NCBI GenBank assembly: GCA_030614915.1
Contig: JAUXAG010000008.1
Coordinates: 59,723-123,722, forward strand
DNA from: Actinomycetes bacterium
Lineage (GTDB): Bacteria > Planctomycetota > Phycisphaerae > JAACET01
DNA: 64,000 bases
Reading direction: 5' to 3'
Shown: positions 37,863-47,274 of the stretch, in pieces
Numbering within the stretch: position 1 is the first letter of the stretch
Layout: each line of letters starts with the position of its first letter
Translations under genes and position numbers: made by a program
The notes under the pieces: generated by a model
What the model was told of the DNA's origin: nothing
Seen by the model: the letters and a program-made list of their open reading frames with translations, nothing else
Database searches by the model: none

Positions 37863-38756
37863 CTACGCTGAGAACTCTTTTCCGGTCAGCCGTCGATAGC
37901 CATCCAGATATTTCTCCCGCGTGGCGGCGACGATATCGTCGGGCAAGGCGGGCGAGGGCGGAGTCTTGTCCCAATCGCAGGTCTCGAGATAATTCCGCAC
38001 GAACTGCTTGTCGAAAGATTCCTGATCCCGGCCGGGTTCGTACTTATCGGCGGGCCAAAAGCGCGAAGAATCCGGCGTCAGCACCTCATCGACCAGGATG
38101 AACTCCTCGCCCACTTGTCCCCACTCGAACTTGGTGTCGGAAATAATCACTCCGCGACCGGCAGCATAGTCGGCTGCGGTTTTGTATATCTCGATGGACA
38201 TATCGCGCAATGAGGTAGCCACATCTTGGCCAGCAGTTTTGACAGCTTCGGCGAAGGGGATGTTCTCATCGTGGCCGCTGGTGGCCTTGGTGGCTGGGGT
38301 GAAGATTGGTTCGGGAAGTTGCTGGCACTGCTTGAGCCCGGCCGGCAATTCAATCCCACAGATCGAACCGTTGGCCTGATAGTCTTTCCATCCCGAGCCG
38401 GCTAGATAGCCCCGCACGACGCACTCCACGGGGAGCACCTGGGCCTTGCGGACCAGCATGGAGCGGCCGGCGAAGACCTCCGGCTGTTGGCGAAAGGCCT
38501 GGGGAAAATCGGCGATATCCGCACTAATCAGGTGATGCTTGGCGTAATCGGCCAAAAAATCGAACCAGAACAGCGACATTTGCGTAAGAATCTTGCCCTT
38601 GTCCGGTATGCCGTTGGGCATGACTACGTCGAAGGCACTGATCCGGTCGGTGGCTACGATCAGCAGTTCGGTTCCCAGGTCGTAGATGTCCCGGACCTTG
38701 CCGTGGGCGGCTGGAAAATCCTTTACTTCGGTTTGCATCAGGGCTTGAGTGCTCAT
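37863..38756 (-). CDS. purC: Phosphoribosylaminoimidazole-succinocarboxamide synthase
   Basis: SAICAR synthase of purine synthesis: joins aspartate to CAIR using ATP. Markers are HGKVRDIYDLG, LLIVATDRISAFDVVMPNGI, DKGKILTQMSLFWF, CVVRGYLAGSGWKDY, FTPATKATSGHDENI and GVIISDTKFEWG with VDEVLTPDSSRFWP. GGAGG before the ATG at 38754-38756 sets the start; the open frame extends further but without a signal. At 297 residues it is the longer, yeast-like form. Its other pathway genes are absent here. Confidence 0.95.
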   Translation of the reverse strand: MSTQALMQTEVKDFPAAHGKVRDIYDLGTELLIVATDRISAFDVVMPNGIPDKGKILTQMSLFWFDFLADYAKHHLISADIADFPQAFRQQPEVFAGRSMLVRKAQVLPVECVVRGYLAGSGWKDYQANGSICGIELPAGLKQCQQLPEPIFTPATKATSGHDENIPFAEAVKTAGQDVATSLRDMSIEIYKTAADYAAGRGVIISDTKFEWGQVGEEFILVDEVLTPDSSRFWPADKYEPGRDQESFDKQFVRNYLETCDWDKTPPSPALPDDIVAATREKYLDGYRRLTGKEFSA

Positions 38757-38893
38757 TTGGGGTCCTCCGGGTTTCAGGCAAGAGGTCGATCTGTAGCTTG
38801 CCGATTGTATAGACACAGGCCCATTTGGGCAACCGCTGGGGTCCGAATATGCTCGAATCATCGCTAATTCCAGGCCCGGCCCGGCAAGGACGG

Positions 38894-38922
38894 TTGAGCC
38901 CAGGCCTTGGCGGTGGTAGGAT
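38894..38922 (+). promoter_or_regulatory. Promoter of the ECF sigma factor gene
   Basis: TTGAGC (38894-38899) and TAGGAT (38917-38922) with a 17-base spacer lie 47 bases before the ATG. The type is housekeeping, not an ECF-type GGAAC promoter. Confidence 0.4.
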
Positions 38923-38969
38923 AGAGTGGTTTTTTCGGGAACCGCCCGGGATCTGGGGAGTCTAAATCA

Positions 38970-39614
38970 ATGGCGGAAGAAACTGCAACAGGTACGTTGG
39001 GGCTTCGCCCCAGTGACGGAGAGTCCTGGGCCGGTCAGGCCCCGGACGACCGGGACCTTCTGGCGCAGTGCCGCCAAGGTGACATGACGGCCTTTTCCTT
39101 GCTGGTGGAGAAATATCAGGATAGGCTGTTCAATGCGACATATCGGCTCTGCGGAAATTACCAGGACGCCTGTGAGCTCAGCCAGGAAACCTTTTTACGA
39201 GCGCTTAGAGGCATAGCTGGATTTCGCGGAGATGCAAAGTTTTATACGTGGCTGTTTCGTATTGCCTTGAATCTGACCCGTTCGCATCACCGACGGGCCG
39301 GCAGGAGGCGCTGGCAGTCCCTGGATGAGCCTGACGGGACACTCGAACTGGCCTCTCAGGCCAGTCGCCTGGGCGGGAACGACTGCCCGGACCCTGCCGA
39401 GCGAGCAGAGCAGGCCGAGCGAAACATTAAGGTCGCCGCTGCCTTGGACCAATTGGCCCAGCAGTATAAAACCGTGATTGTCCTGCGGGACGTGGAGGAC
39501 TTGAATTACCGGGAAATCGCCCAGATCGTCGGCGTGCCCGTCGGAACCGTAAAGAGCCGAGTGCATCGGGGCAGACTGGCCCTGAGGCAATATCTGGCCG
39601 ATTTAGTAGAATAA
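38970..39614 (+). CDS. ECF-type RNA polymerase sigma factor (RpoE-like)
   Basis: A 214-residue sigma factor with only regions 2 and 4. Region 2: FSLLVEKYQDRLFNATYRLC and DACELSQETFLRALRGIAGFRG with FYTWLFRIALNLTRSHHRR. Region 4: LDQLAQQYKTVIVLRDVEDL and the helix-turn-helix YREIAQIVGVPVGTVKSRVH. The linker between them is rich in Asp/Glu and longer than usual. The anti-sigma-like gene starts 26 bases after the stop, the normal pairing for sigma factors held inactive at the membrane. Which genes it turns on cannot be told. Confidence 0.93.
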   Translation: MAEETATGTLGLRPSDGESWAGQAPDDRDLLAQCRQGDMTAFSLLVEKYQDRLFNATYRLCGNYQDACELSQETFLRALRGIAGFRGDAKFYTWLFRIALNLTRSHHRRAGRRRWQSLDEPDGTLELASQASRLGGNDCPDPAERAEQAERNIKVAAALDQLAQQYKTVIVLRDVEDLNYREIAQIVGVPVGTVKSRVHRGRLALRQYLADLVE

Positions 39615-39640
39615 CAGGACTTTCCAGCTGTGGTCTCGAC

Positions 39641-41218
39641 ATGAAGATTGATACCGAAATCCTTTGCAGTTTTATCGACGGTGAGCTCGACGAGCAGAGG
39701 GCCAAGGCCGTGCGCGCCGCCCTGGAAACCGACCAGGAGCTGCGCCGCGAATACGAAGGCCTGCAAAAGACAGCTCATCTGGTCCGTTCTTTGCCGCGGG
39801 TTTCGGCCCCGCCGGAGCTGGCTGCTACAATCACCGCCCACGCCGAACGCAGCCAGCTGCTGGGGCCGACACAACAGAGGCAATCGCGTCCCTCCAGGTT
39901 TCGTTGGACGTTGTCCATGGCCGCCAGCCTTCTGGTAGGTGCTTCGCTGGGCATACTGGGCTACCACGCTTGGCCCGGACGAGTCGCCCCGGCCGGCGCA
40001 CCTGCCGAGTCGGTTATTATCGCCGGCGTCGAAGATTACGAGGGCAAAGATTCTTCGGATATGGTTCTGGGCCGCGAATCAGCGCCTTCGGCCAAGCCCA
40101 GCCTGGGCTACATCGCAAAGGCAAAAGAAACTTCCGAGCGGGGCGGCGAGGAAATTGCCGCCAGCTTGCCAAGACGTCCCACCGAAACACCCTACGCAGG
40201 CAAAGGCGGCCCACGCATTGCCCGCTCCGGCCCCCTCAAGGACGCTCCCGCCAAATCACGTGGGGCTGCTTATGTAGATAGTACGGCAATGGCCGACAGG
40301 CGATCAGTCGAAACCGAGCAAGCACAAGAATTAGCCGGCGCCCTGAAGGCCCCCCGCAAGGAAGCCGCTCAACTAGAGCAAGGTGCTCGCGATGCGTTGG
40401 CATTCGCTGGGGATGTCCCTAGATCCGGCGCCAAGTCTGCCGAGACCAGTGACGAGGCTTACCAAGCTGGCATCAGCGTGCAGAGTGCTTTGCTAAAGAG
40501 GAAAGCCGTACCTCTCGAACGTCAGGTTTTGAGCTACAACTTTGTCAACCAGGGCATGGCCGAGAATCTGAAGTTCGAGGCCGAGCCGCTCAACGTCAAG
40601 GTGGTCTCCAAAGACTCGGCCAAGACCCTGCAATTCGTCCAGCACTGGGCCCTGAGCAATTCGCTCATCGATCTCAACGAAGCCTCGGCAAAGGTCAACT
40701 TTCCCGCTTACGCCCAGGTGGTTTATCAGGGCCAGCCCGGCAAAAACACCAGGGCCGAAACCAGGAACAGCATATTCGTACGCACCACCCGCAGACAGGC
40801 CCAGGACATTGACGAGCAGCTCCAGGGACAAAAACCCACCGTGCTCAGCGTCTCTGTCAAAGACGAGAAGAAACTATTGGGCGCTCTTGCACCTGAGTCC
40901 GCTCAGCAACAAACGGAAGCGCTTTACCAGCGTCGCGGCTTTGCCTACCAGGAAGAGGATGCGGAGAAGCAGACAGACTTGCAACTCAAAAGCAGACTCG
41001 CCGAATCCGCTCATCGGCGACGCCTAAGAACACCCGCCAATGGATACCTGTATGACCTGAGCAATCAGGCCCAGGTCATCTCCCTCGAGGATTTGGTTAC
41101 CCTGGTGGTTTTGGTCGAGGACGCTCCGCTGGCGGTCAAGACCAAGGCCGCTCTACCAGAGGCGGAACCCAAATCGAGTAAGAGCGGCCTGCCGGAAGAT
41201 AATGCCAAGCCTAAGTAA
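39641..41218 (+). CDS. Anti-sigma factor-like membrane protein with long periplasmic domain
   Basis: Residues 1-60 (CSFIDGELDEQRAKAVRAAL, REYEGLQKTAHLVRSLP) look like an anti-sigma domain, though without the His-x3-Cys-x2-Cys zinc motif. One membrane helix lies near residues 90-110 (LSMAASLLVGASLGILGYHA). The remaining 410 residues are probably outside the cytoplasm, with a low-complexity Ala/Lys/Glu stretch and a folded part from about residue 285 that I do not recognise. At 525 residues it is two to three times longer than usual anti-sigma factors. The role is inferred from the preceding sigma gene; the end of the protein stops three bases before the convergent YhaM-type gene. Confidence 0.75.
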   Translation: MKIDTEILCSFIDGELDEQRAKAVRAALETDQELRREYEGLQKTAHLVRSLPRVSAPPELAATITAHAERSQLLGPTQQRQSRPSRFRWTLSMAASLLVGASLGILGYHAWPGRVAPAGAPAESVIIAGVEDYEGKDSSDMVLGRESAPSAKPSLGYIAKAKETSERGGEEIAASLPRRPTETPYAGKGGPRIARSGPLKDAPAKSRGAAYVDSTAMADRRSVETEQAQELAGALKAPRKEAAQLEQGARDALAFAGDVPRSGAKSAETSDEAYQAGISVQSALLKRKAVPLERQVLSYNFVNQGMAENLKFEAEPLNVKVVSKDSAKTLQFVQHWALSNSLIDLNEASAKVNFPAYAQVVYQGQPGKNTRAETRNSIFVRTTRRQAQDIDEQLQGQKPTVLSVSVKDEKKLLGALAPESAQQQTEALYQRRGFAYQEEDAEKQTDLQLKSRLAESAHRRRLRTPANGYLYDLSNQAQVISLEDLVTLVVLVEDAPLAVKTKAALPEAEPKSSKSGLPEDNAKPK

Positions 41219-41221
41219 GAT

Positions 41222-42202
41222 TTATCCCTTCGGATTGTACATTCTTCTCTCGAACATTTTCAGCCAGCCGGTCCAGTTTCCGTCCCCCGGCAAGGCTGAG
41301 TCCAAGGCCTGCTGCAAACCGTTGAGCTTGGCATCTATATTGTCCAGATAATGAATCATCACCGCCTCGGCAGTGGCGGGCAATACAGGCGAGCCGAACT
41401 CGTATTGCCCGTGATGGCTCAAAATAATGTGCATCAGTTGATTCAGCGTTTCGGCGGGAAATTCACCCCCCAAATCCTTGCCGGCGAGCTTGGCCTTTTC
41501 CTGCAGCATCAGCACCGCCTGTACCAGGTGCCCCAGGAGTTGTCCCGGATCGGTGTACTGGATGCTGGTCGTATAACTAAGCTCGGCCGTCTTGCCGATG
41601 TCGTGCAGAAAGATACCCGTCAGCAGCAAATCAGCATTCAACTGCGGATAAACCTCCAGCAGTCGCGATGCGCTGGCCAACATGTTCTCTGTGTGCTCCA
41701 GCAGCCCGCCCACATAAGCATGGTGCATGCCCATCGCCGCCGGGGCTGAGCGGAAACGCTCCATCAGTTGCTCATCGGCCACGAATTGCTTGATCAATTG
41801 CAGCAGGGCCTTGTCTTTGACCTTCCGCAAATGCCCCAGGACGCTTTTGGACAGCTCGCCGACGTCTTTGTCCGTATGCTGCAAAAAATCCCCCAGCTTC
41901 ACCGTTTCAGCTCCCACCGGCCGAAATGACTCGAGCACCATCTGCAAAGTACCCTGGTACTGCTCGACGCGGACCTGGGCCTTGATAAAACTTTCCGGGG
42001 GCATATCCGCGGCTATGGACTCGCTAGCGTCCCACATCACCGCATCCATTTGACCGCTGCTGTCCTGCAGCACAGCCCGGATGTAGTATTTGCCCGCCTT
42101 GGTCTGTCGCAGCTCCCGCGAGGCCACCAGGAAAACCTGCTCGCACCTGTCTCCGGCCCGCAGTTGATTGATCGCAATGCGATCTTGAGTCGACTTCGTC
42201 AT
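41222..42202 (-). CDS. 3'-5' exoribonuclease, YhaM-type (OB fold + HD domain)
   Basis: The N-terminal 110 residues are an OB-fold nucleic acid-binding domain (RAGDRCEQVFLVASRELRQT, KYYIRAVLQDSSGQMDAVMW). From about 150 the HD phosphohydrolase domain has HHAYVGGLLEHTENM, LLTGIFLHDIGKTAEL and HIILSHHGQYEFG, giving the metal-binding His and Asp set. This two-domain build is that of YhaM of Bacillus, which degrades RNA and single-stranded DNA from the 3' end. The ATG at 42200-42202 follows the ppdK stop by one base, so both are in one operon. Confidence 0.87.
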   Translation of the reverse strand: MTKSTQDRIAINQLRAGDRCEQVFLVASRELRQTKAGKYYIRAVLQDSSGQMDAVMWDASESIAADMPPESFIKAQVRVEQYQGTLQMVLESFRPVGAETVKLGDFLQHTDKDVGELSKSVLGHLRKVKDKALLQLIKQFVADEQLMERFRSAPAAMGMHHAYVGGLLEHTENMLASASRLLEVYPQLNADLLLTGIFLHDIGKTAELSYTTSIQYTDPGQLLGHLVQAVLMLQEKAKLAGKDLGGEFPAETLNQLMHIILSHHGQYEFGSPVLPATAEAVMIHYLDNIDAKLNGLQQALDSALPGDGNWTGWLKMFERRMYNPKG

Positions 42203-42203
42203 T

Positions 42204-44828
42204 TTAGTTCTTCTCTTCAAGGACTGCATGGGCGGCCGCTAGCCGAGCAATCGGCACCCGGTAGGGGCTGCAAGAAACGTAGTCCATCCCGATATTATGA
42301 CAGAACTTGACCGAGTCCGGGTCGCCGCCGTGCTCGCCGCAAATGCCCACCTTCAGGTCGGGTCTGGTCTCTCGCCCACGCTCCAGGCCCATCTTCACCA
42401 ATTGCCCCACCCCGCCAAGATCGAGGGTTTGGAACGGATCCCGCGGTAAAATCTCCGTGGCCAGGTAATGCGGTACAAATGTCCCCACGTCATCGCGGCT
42501 ATAGCCGAAGGTCATCTGGGTGAGGTCATTAGTCCCAAAGCTGAAGAACTCAGCCTCAGCGGCAATCTCATCAGCCGTCAGGGCCGCCCGCGGAATCTCG
42601 ATCATCGTTCCGATCATGTATTTGAGTCTCACACCCTTCCTGGCGATGACCTCCGCAGCCACAGCCCGAGCCCGGGCCTTCAGGAAGCTCAGCTCGTTCA
42701 CCGTACCCACCAAGGGAATCATAATTTCCGGCAAGACCTTTATCCCCTTTTTCTTGACGGCACAGGCGGCCTCAATAATTGCCCGGACCTGCATGTCGGC
42801 AATTTCCGGATAAGTCACCGCCAGCCGACAACCCCGATGCCCCAGCATCGGATTCATCTCATGAAGCTGGGCCACCTTGACCTGCACATCCTTGACCGAT
42901 ATCTTCAAACGACGGGCCATTTCTCGCTGAGCCTTCTGATCCTGAGGCAGAAACTCGTGGAGCGGCGGGTCCAACAGTCGAATGGTTACCGGCAGTCCCT
43001 TCATAGCCTTGAAGATCCCCACAAAGTCCCGGCGCTGGATCGGCAACAGCTTACGTAGGGCCTTGAGTCTGCCCTTCTTATCGTCGGCCAGGATCATCTC
43101 CCGCATCGCCCAGATGCGTTCACCCTCGAAGAACATGTGCTCGGTGCGGCAAAGCCCGATCCCCTGGGCCCCGAAGTCCCGGGCCACTTTTGAATCCTCC
43201 GGCGTGTCCGCGTTGGTGCGAACCTTCATCCTCCGCACCGAGTCCGCCCATTTCATCAACGTCGAAAACTGCCCGCTCAACTCAGGCTCCACAGTGGGAA
43301 CCCTATCGGCCATCACATCCCCCGTGGATCCGTCAATGCTCAGCCAGTCCTTGCTGTTGTAGGTTTTGCCGTTGACCTTCATGGTCTTGCTCTTGGCGTC
43401 TATGTGCAGGACGCCACAGCCCGCCACGCAAGGAGTTCCCATGCCACGAGCAACGACCGCTGCGTGCGAGGTCATTCCCCCGGTGCTGGTCAGAATCCCC
43501 ACCGCTGCGTTCATTCCCCCGATATCTTCGGGAGAGGTTTCCCGCCGAACCAGCAGCACGCGCTCGCCCAGCTCGGCTCGTCTTTCAGCATCCTCGGCGG
43601 TAAAGGCGATCTTTCCCGAGGCCGCCCCCGGTGAAGCCGCCAATCCCGTAGCTATAATTTTCTTTGCTGCCTTGGGGTCGAACTGGGGATGCAACAACTG
43701 ATCCAGGGCTGACGGCTCGACCCGCAAAATAGCTGTCTCCTTGTTGATCAGTTTCTCCTTGACCATCTCCACGGCAATGCGGACCGCCGCCAGGCCCGTC
43801 CTCTTGCCCGTACGCGTCTGCAGCATGTACAGGGTGCCGTTCTGAATGGTGAACTCAAAATCCTGCACGTCCTTGTAGTGCTTTTCCAGGATGTCCTTGA
43901 TCGCCAGCAGTTCCTCGTAGCAGTCCGGCAGATAATCGTTGAGTCGCTCGATCGGCAGCGGCGTGCGGATGCCGGCCACCACGTCCTCGCCCTGGGCGTT
44001 CATCAGAAACTCGCCGTAGAAGACGTTCTCCCCCGTCGAAGGATTGCGGGTAAAACACACCCCGGTCCCCGAGGTCGCCCCCATATTTCCGAAGACCATG
44101 GTCTGAACGTTTACCGCTGTGCCCAGCAGCCCGGTGATGTTATTAATCTGCCGATACTTAACCGCCCGGGGAGTATTCCATGAGCTGAACACGGCCTCAA
44201 TCGCCTTGCGCAGTTGCACCTTGGGATTCTGAGGAAAATTTTCCCCGGTGTGTTTCCTATAGAGGGATTTATATTTCTTCACCAGCTCTTTCAGATGGGA
44301 AACTTTCAGGTCAGTATCCAGCTTCACCCGGGCCTTTTTCTTCAGAGCGGTCATGGCATTCTCGAAACGCTCGTGACCCACCCCCATAACCACGTCCCCG
44401 AACATGTTGATCAAACGGCGATAGGCGTCCCAGGCCGTCCTTTCGTTGGTCTGCTTGGCCAGGCCGATCATGGATTTGTCCGTCAGACCCAGGTTCAGCA
44501 CCGTGTCCATCATTCCGGGCATGGACACCGCCGCCCCGCTGCGAACGCTGACCAAAAGCGGATTTTTGTTGTCGCCCAGCTTGGCCTTCATGACCCTTTC
44601 CAGCTTGGCCAGGTTCTTATCGATCTGCTCCGAGAGCCCCGCCGGGAACTTCCGGCCCGACTTGTAATACTCATCGCATACCCGGGTGGTAATCGTAAAG
44701 CCCGGCGGTACCGGCAAAGCGATGTTGGTCATCTCCGCCAGATTGGCTCCCTTGCCTCCCAGCAGCTCCTTCATCTTGGAGTGACCTTCAGCTTTGCCCT
44801 TACCGAAAAAATACACCATTTTCTTCAT
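42204..44828 (-). CDS. ppdK: Pyruvate, phosphate dikinase
   Basis: Reversible enzyme linking ATP, phosphate and pyruvate to AMP, PPi and phosphoenolpyruvate. The N-terminal ATP-grasp part starts with VYFFGKGKAEGHSKMKELLG and GGKGANLAEMTNIALPVPPG. The swivel phospho-His domain has GGMTSHAAVVARGMGTPCVAG. The PEP/pyruvate domain includes GIGLCRTEHMFF, NPMLGHRGCRL, EFFSFGTNDLTQMTFG and GICGEHGGDPDSV with the acid-base Cys. The start is set at MKKMVYFFG, giving 874 residues, normal for the family. It is first in an operon with the YhaM-type gene. Confidence 0.96.
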   Translation of the reverse strand: MKKMVYFFGKGKAEGHSKMKELLGGKGANLAEMTNIALPVPPGFTITTRVCDEYYKSGRKFPAGLSEQIDKNLAKLERVMKAKLGDNKNPLLVSVRSGAAVSMPGMMDTVLNLGLTDKSMIGLAKQTNERTAWDAYRRLINMFGDVVMGVGHERFENAMTALKKKARVKLDTDLKVSHLKELVKKYKSLYRKHTGENFPQNPKVQLRKAIEAVFSSWNTPRAVKYRQINNITGLLGTAVNVQTMVFGNMGATSGTGVCFTRNPSTGENVFYGEFLMNAQGEDVVAGIRTPLPIERLNDYLPDCYEELLAIKDILEKHYKDVQDFEFTIQNGTLYMLQTRTGKRTGLAAVRIAVEMVKEKLINKETAILRVEPSALDQLLHPQFDPKAAKKIIATGLAASPGAASGKIAFTAEDAERRAELGERVLLVRRETSPEDIGGMNAAVGILTSTGGMTSHAAVVARGMGTPCVAGCGVLHIDAKSKTMKVNGKTYNSKDWLSIDGSTGDVMADRVPTVEPELSGQFSTLMKWADSVRRMKVRTNADTPEDSKVARDFGAQGIGLCRTEHMFFEGERIWAMREMILADDKKGRLKALRKLLPIQRRDFVGIFKAMKGLPVTIRLLDPPLHEFLPQDQKAQREMARRLKISVKDVQVKVAQLHEMNPMLGHRGCRLAVTYPEIADMQVRAIIEAACAVKKKGIKVLPEIMIPLVGTVNELSFLKARARAVAAEVIARKGVRLKYMIGTMIEIPRAALTADEIAAEAEFFSFGTNDLTQMTFGYSRDDVGTFVPHYLATEILPRDPFQTLDLGGVGQLVKMGLERGRETRPDLKVGICGEHGGDPDSVKFCHNIGMDYVSCSPYRVPIARLAAAHAVLEEKN

Positions 44829-44949
44829 AAGTGCCTGCTCCCATATAACAGCCGGGACCATTGTTGAAAAACTACCCGGCAAATCCCATTCGCCCCTGCC
44901 AAACTACGCCAGCTCCAGGATCAGCCGGATAACCTACTGCAAGCCAGGT

Positions 44950-44978
44950 ATCTTACGCAGGGCCATAGTCCTTGTCAA
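44950..44978 (-). promoter_or_regulatory. Promoter of the ppdK operon
   Basis: TTGACA (44973-44978) and TAAGAT (44950-44955) on the minus strand, 17 bases apart, about 120 bases before the ppdK start. Near consensus. Confidence 0.75.
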
Positions 44979-45135
44979 TCATCAAGGTCAGAGGGGTGCA
45001 TTAAGGTTTCCAACCACAGGTCCCTACGGGAAGGACACTTCGTGTTGTGGAAATCACGGGCTAAGCTAACAAAACCCCGGCGTAAAGAAAGGCACACAGG
45101 GCAACCCCAATCGTGACGTAGCGCGGGCACCCATC

Positions 45136-45354
45136 CGCCGCTTTGTGGGCATGATCACCGACAGCCGCAGTTTCCTCAGCTACAGCCGCCACGAGTACTT
45201 CCGCCGAATCCTCTGCAACCTGCTCGGGGCGGACATGGCCAGGGGCCTGATCCCCAACGATATAGGGCTGGTCGGCTCGACGGTACGCGACATCTGCTAC
45301 AATAATGCAGCCAGCTACTTCGGTTTCGATCTGGCCCGAATTGAGGGCGATTAA
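45136..45354 (+). pseudogene. uxaC: Remnant of glucuronate isomerase (C-terminal end only)
   Basis: About 70 codons end in TAA at 45352-45354 and encode [20 protein letters not shown], then [16 protein letters not shown] and [14 protein letters not shown]. These are the conserved last blocks of UxaC, which isomerises D-glucuronate to D-fructuronate. The other about 400 codons are absent: upstream there are stops in frame and no homology that I can see. No internal stop interrupts the fragment, so the loss may be recent. It sits in the gap between ppdK and a TolC-type gene; the antisense frame at 45061-45492 is a shadow. Confidence 0.8.
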
Positions 45355-45509
45355 AGCCCCCTCAATCGACCCGGGGCCACGATTTTCTCGTAAACCCCCT
45401 CTACCGGAGCTGCCGGGAATTCCTTGTGTAAATCCCTGGACCCCGGCACACTTTTTCGCCGATAACCCTGTGTAGTCTAAGAAGCTGAGCAAAATCTGGG
45501 TGCATAGTT

Positions 45510-47177
45510 ATGTTCAGACATTTGGCCCATTCGTTTGCCGGAGTTGTGGGGCTGTTGGCCCTCTTGGCCGGCTGTGTTTCGCCCGGGCCGGTCGATTCGA
45601 GCGATCTGGGTCGTTCTCAGCAAGCCCTGGCCGAACGTGGCCCCCAACAGCGACTGGCCGAGGAAGGATTGGGGGCACTAAAACCTCAGCCCACCCCAGC
45701 TTTGCCTGAATTGGAAGTCGTCCACGATGAGCAAACCGGGAAAAAAACCATTCACCTCAGCCTCGACCAGGCGGTCATGCGGGCCTTGGTCAGTAACCTC
45801 GACATCCGGGTGGTCAGTTTTGACCCGGCCATATCCCGCCAGCAGATAGTCGAAGCGGCCGCGGAGTTCGACTACACCGTTTTCGGCGGCAGCATGTACA
45901 CCAAAGAGGATGAGCGAAATGCCTCATCTTTCTTCCTGGGAGCTCAATCCAAGACTTATGCATTCGAGGCCGGTGTCAAACAGAAGTTCGTTACCGGCAG
46001 CGAGTGGGCGCTGACCTGGGCCCTGGTTCGGGCGTGGGACAATACAGGTTTTACTATACCTAATCCTAACTACGAACCGACGCTGGTATTTCAGATAACT
46101 CAGCCTTTGCTCCGCGATGCCTGGACGAAAGTAAACCTGGCCGATGTGCGCATAGCCAAACTGAACCAAGAATTCGCCATGGCCCAGTTCCGTCAGAAAG
46201 TCGAAGAGGTGGCCACGGATGTTATTTCCACCTACTGGTCGCTGGTCCAGGCCAGACGAGAAGTGGAGATTGCCGAATCTCTGCTGGATTTGACTGAGAA
46301 AACGCTTACAAGGGTTCGCGGCCGACAGGAGTTCGATGCCACTGCAGTGCAGGTCACACAGGCTGAAGAAAAGGTCGAGTCTCGCCGGGCCGTCCTGATT
46401 CAAGCCCGCAAAACCGTCAAAGATGTCCAGGAAAGGTTGGCCCGATTACTGGCCGATGCCCAGCTTAACGTCCTGGGCGAATATGAAATCGTCCCTGCCG
46501 ACAGGCCGGCATCCGAGTTAGTGGATATCGACACCGAACAGTACTTGGAGACAGCCCTGAAGCGCAATCCGGTGCTGGGGCAGGCCCGCCTGGCCATTGA
46601 GGTAGCGGATATCAATGTGGATGTCGCCGAGCATCAAAAGCTGCCGCAGTTGAACGTGACCGCTTCAGCAGCCTTGCAGGGACTCGATGACTCCCCGGGC
46701 GATGCTCATGATTGGCTGTACACGGGCAACTACTTCGGCTGGAGCGCCGGTCTGGTTCTGGAATATCCACTGGGTAACCGCCAGCGCCAGGCTCAGCTGC
46801 TCCGCAGTAAGTATGAGCGTCTCAAAGCCATCACCTCTCTGCAGAACTTTTCCGATCAGGTTGCCCTGCTGGTAACCGAACGCATCAGGCAGGTGGATAA
46901 CACCTATCAGCAGTGGCAGGTCCAGCAGGTAGCGGCCCGGGCCGCTCGGGCTCAACTCAAGGCCCTGGAAGATACCGAGCAGATTCGAGGCAAACTCACG
47001 CCCGAATTTCTGATGGTCAAGCTGCAGGCTCAGGAAGACCTGGCTCGGGCCGAGCAGGCCGAGCAGCAAGCCATAGTCGATTACAATATCGCCCTTGCAG
47101 AATTGGCCCGGGCCTGCGGTACCGTCCTGGAGTTGTACCCCGTCAAGAGTGCTTTTCCTTTTGTTGCCGGCCAGTGA
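45510..47177 (+). CDS. TolC-family outer-membrane efflux lipoprotein
   Basis: A 555-residue protein with a signal peptide and lipobox (LLALLAGCVSPG, Cys near 22), so lipid-anchored like OprM. The long alpha-helical repeats of the TolC family are seen twice: LDQAVMRALVSNLDIRVVSF and TEQYLETALKRNPVLGQARL begin the two halves, with coiled helices such as VATDVISTYWSLVQARREVE and QVALLVTERIRQVDNTYQQW. It would form a trimeric exit channel for an efflux or secretion pump, but no adaptor or pump genes are adjacent. It converges with the hybrid kinase gene. Confidence 0.88.
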   Translation: MFRHLAHSFAGVVGLLALLAGCVSPGPVDSSDLGRSQQALAERGPQQRLAEEGLGALKPQPTPALPELEVVHDEQTGKKTIHLSLDQAVMRALVSNLDIRVVSFDPAISRQQIVEAAAEFDYTVFGGSMYTKEDERNASSFFLGAQSKTYAFEAGVKQKFVTGSEWALTWALVRAWDNTGFTIPNPNYEPTLVFQITQPLLRDAWTKVNLADVRIAKLNQEFAMAQFRQKVEEVATDVISTYWSLVQARREVEIAESLLDLTEKTLTRVRGRQEFDATAVQVTQAEEKVESRRAVLIQARKTVKDVQERLARLLADAQLNVLGEYEIVPADRPASELVDIDTEQYLETALKRNPVLGQARLAIEVADINVDVAEHQKLPQLNVTASAALQGLDDSPGDAHDWLYTGNYFGWSAGLVLEYPLGNRQRQAQLLRSKYERLKAITSLQNFSDQVALLVTERIRQVDNTYQQWQVQQVAARAARAQLKALEDTEQIRGKLTPEFLMVKLQAQEDLARAEQAEQQAIVDYNIALAELARACGTVLELYPVKSAFPFVAGQ

Positions 47178-47274
47178 GTCTGGCCATCCCTCTGATGCCA
47201 GCCAAACCGCCTCGGTCGAATCCACCACGACCGCCAAGGACGAATCAACCATCACACCATAGAACCGGAGTTTT

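Noticed and set aside
45061..45492. A 143-codon minus-strand frame in the ppdK-tolC gap
   Set aside because: It lies antisense to the clearly conserved glucuronate isomerase remnant, has low-complexity Ala/Glu content and no recognisable motif, so it is a shadow.
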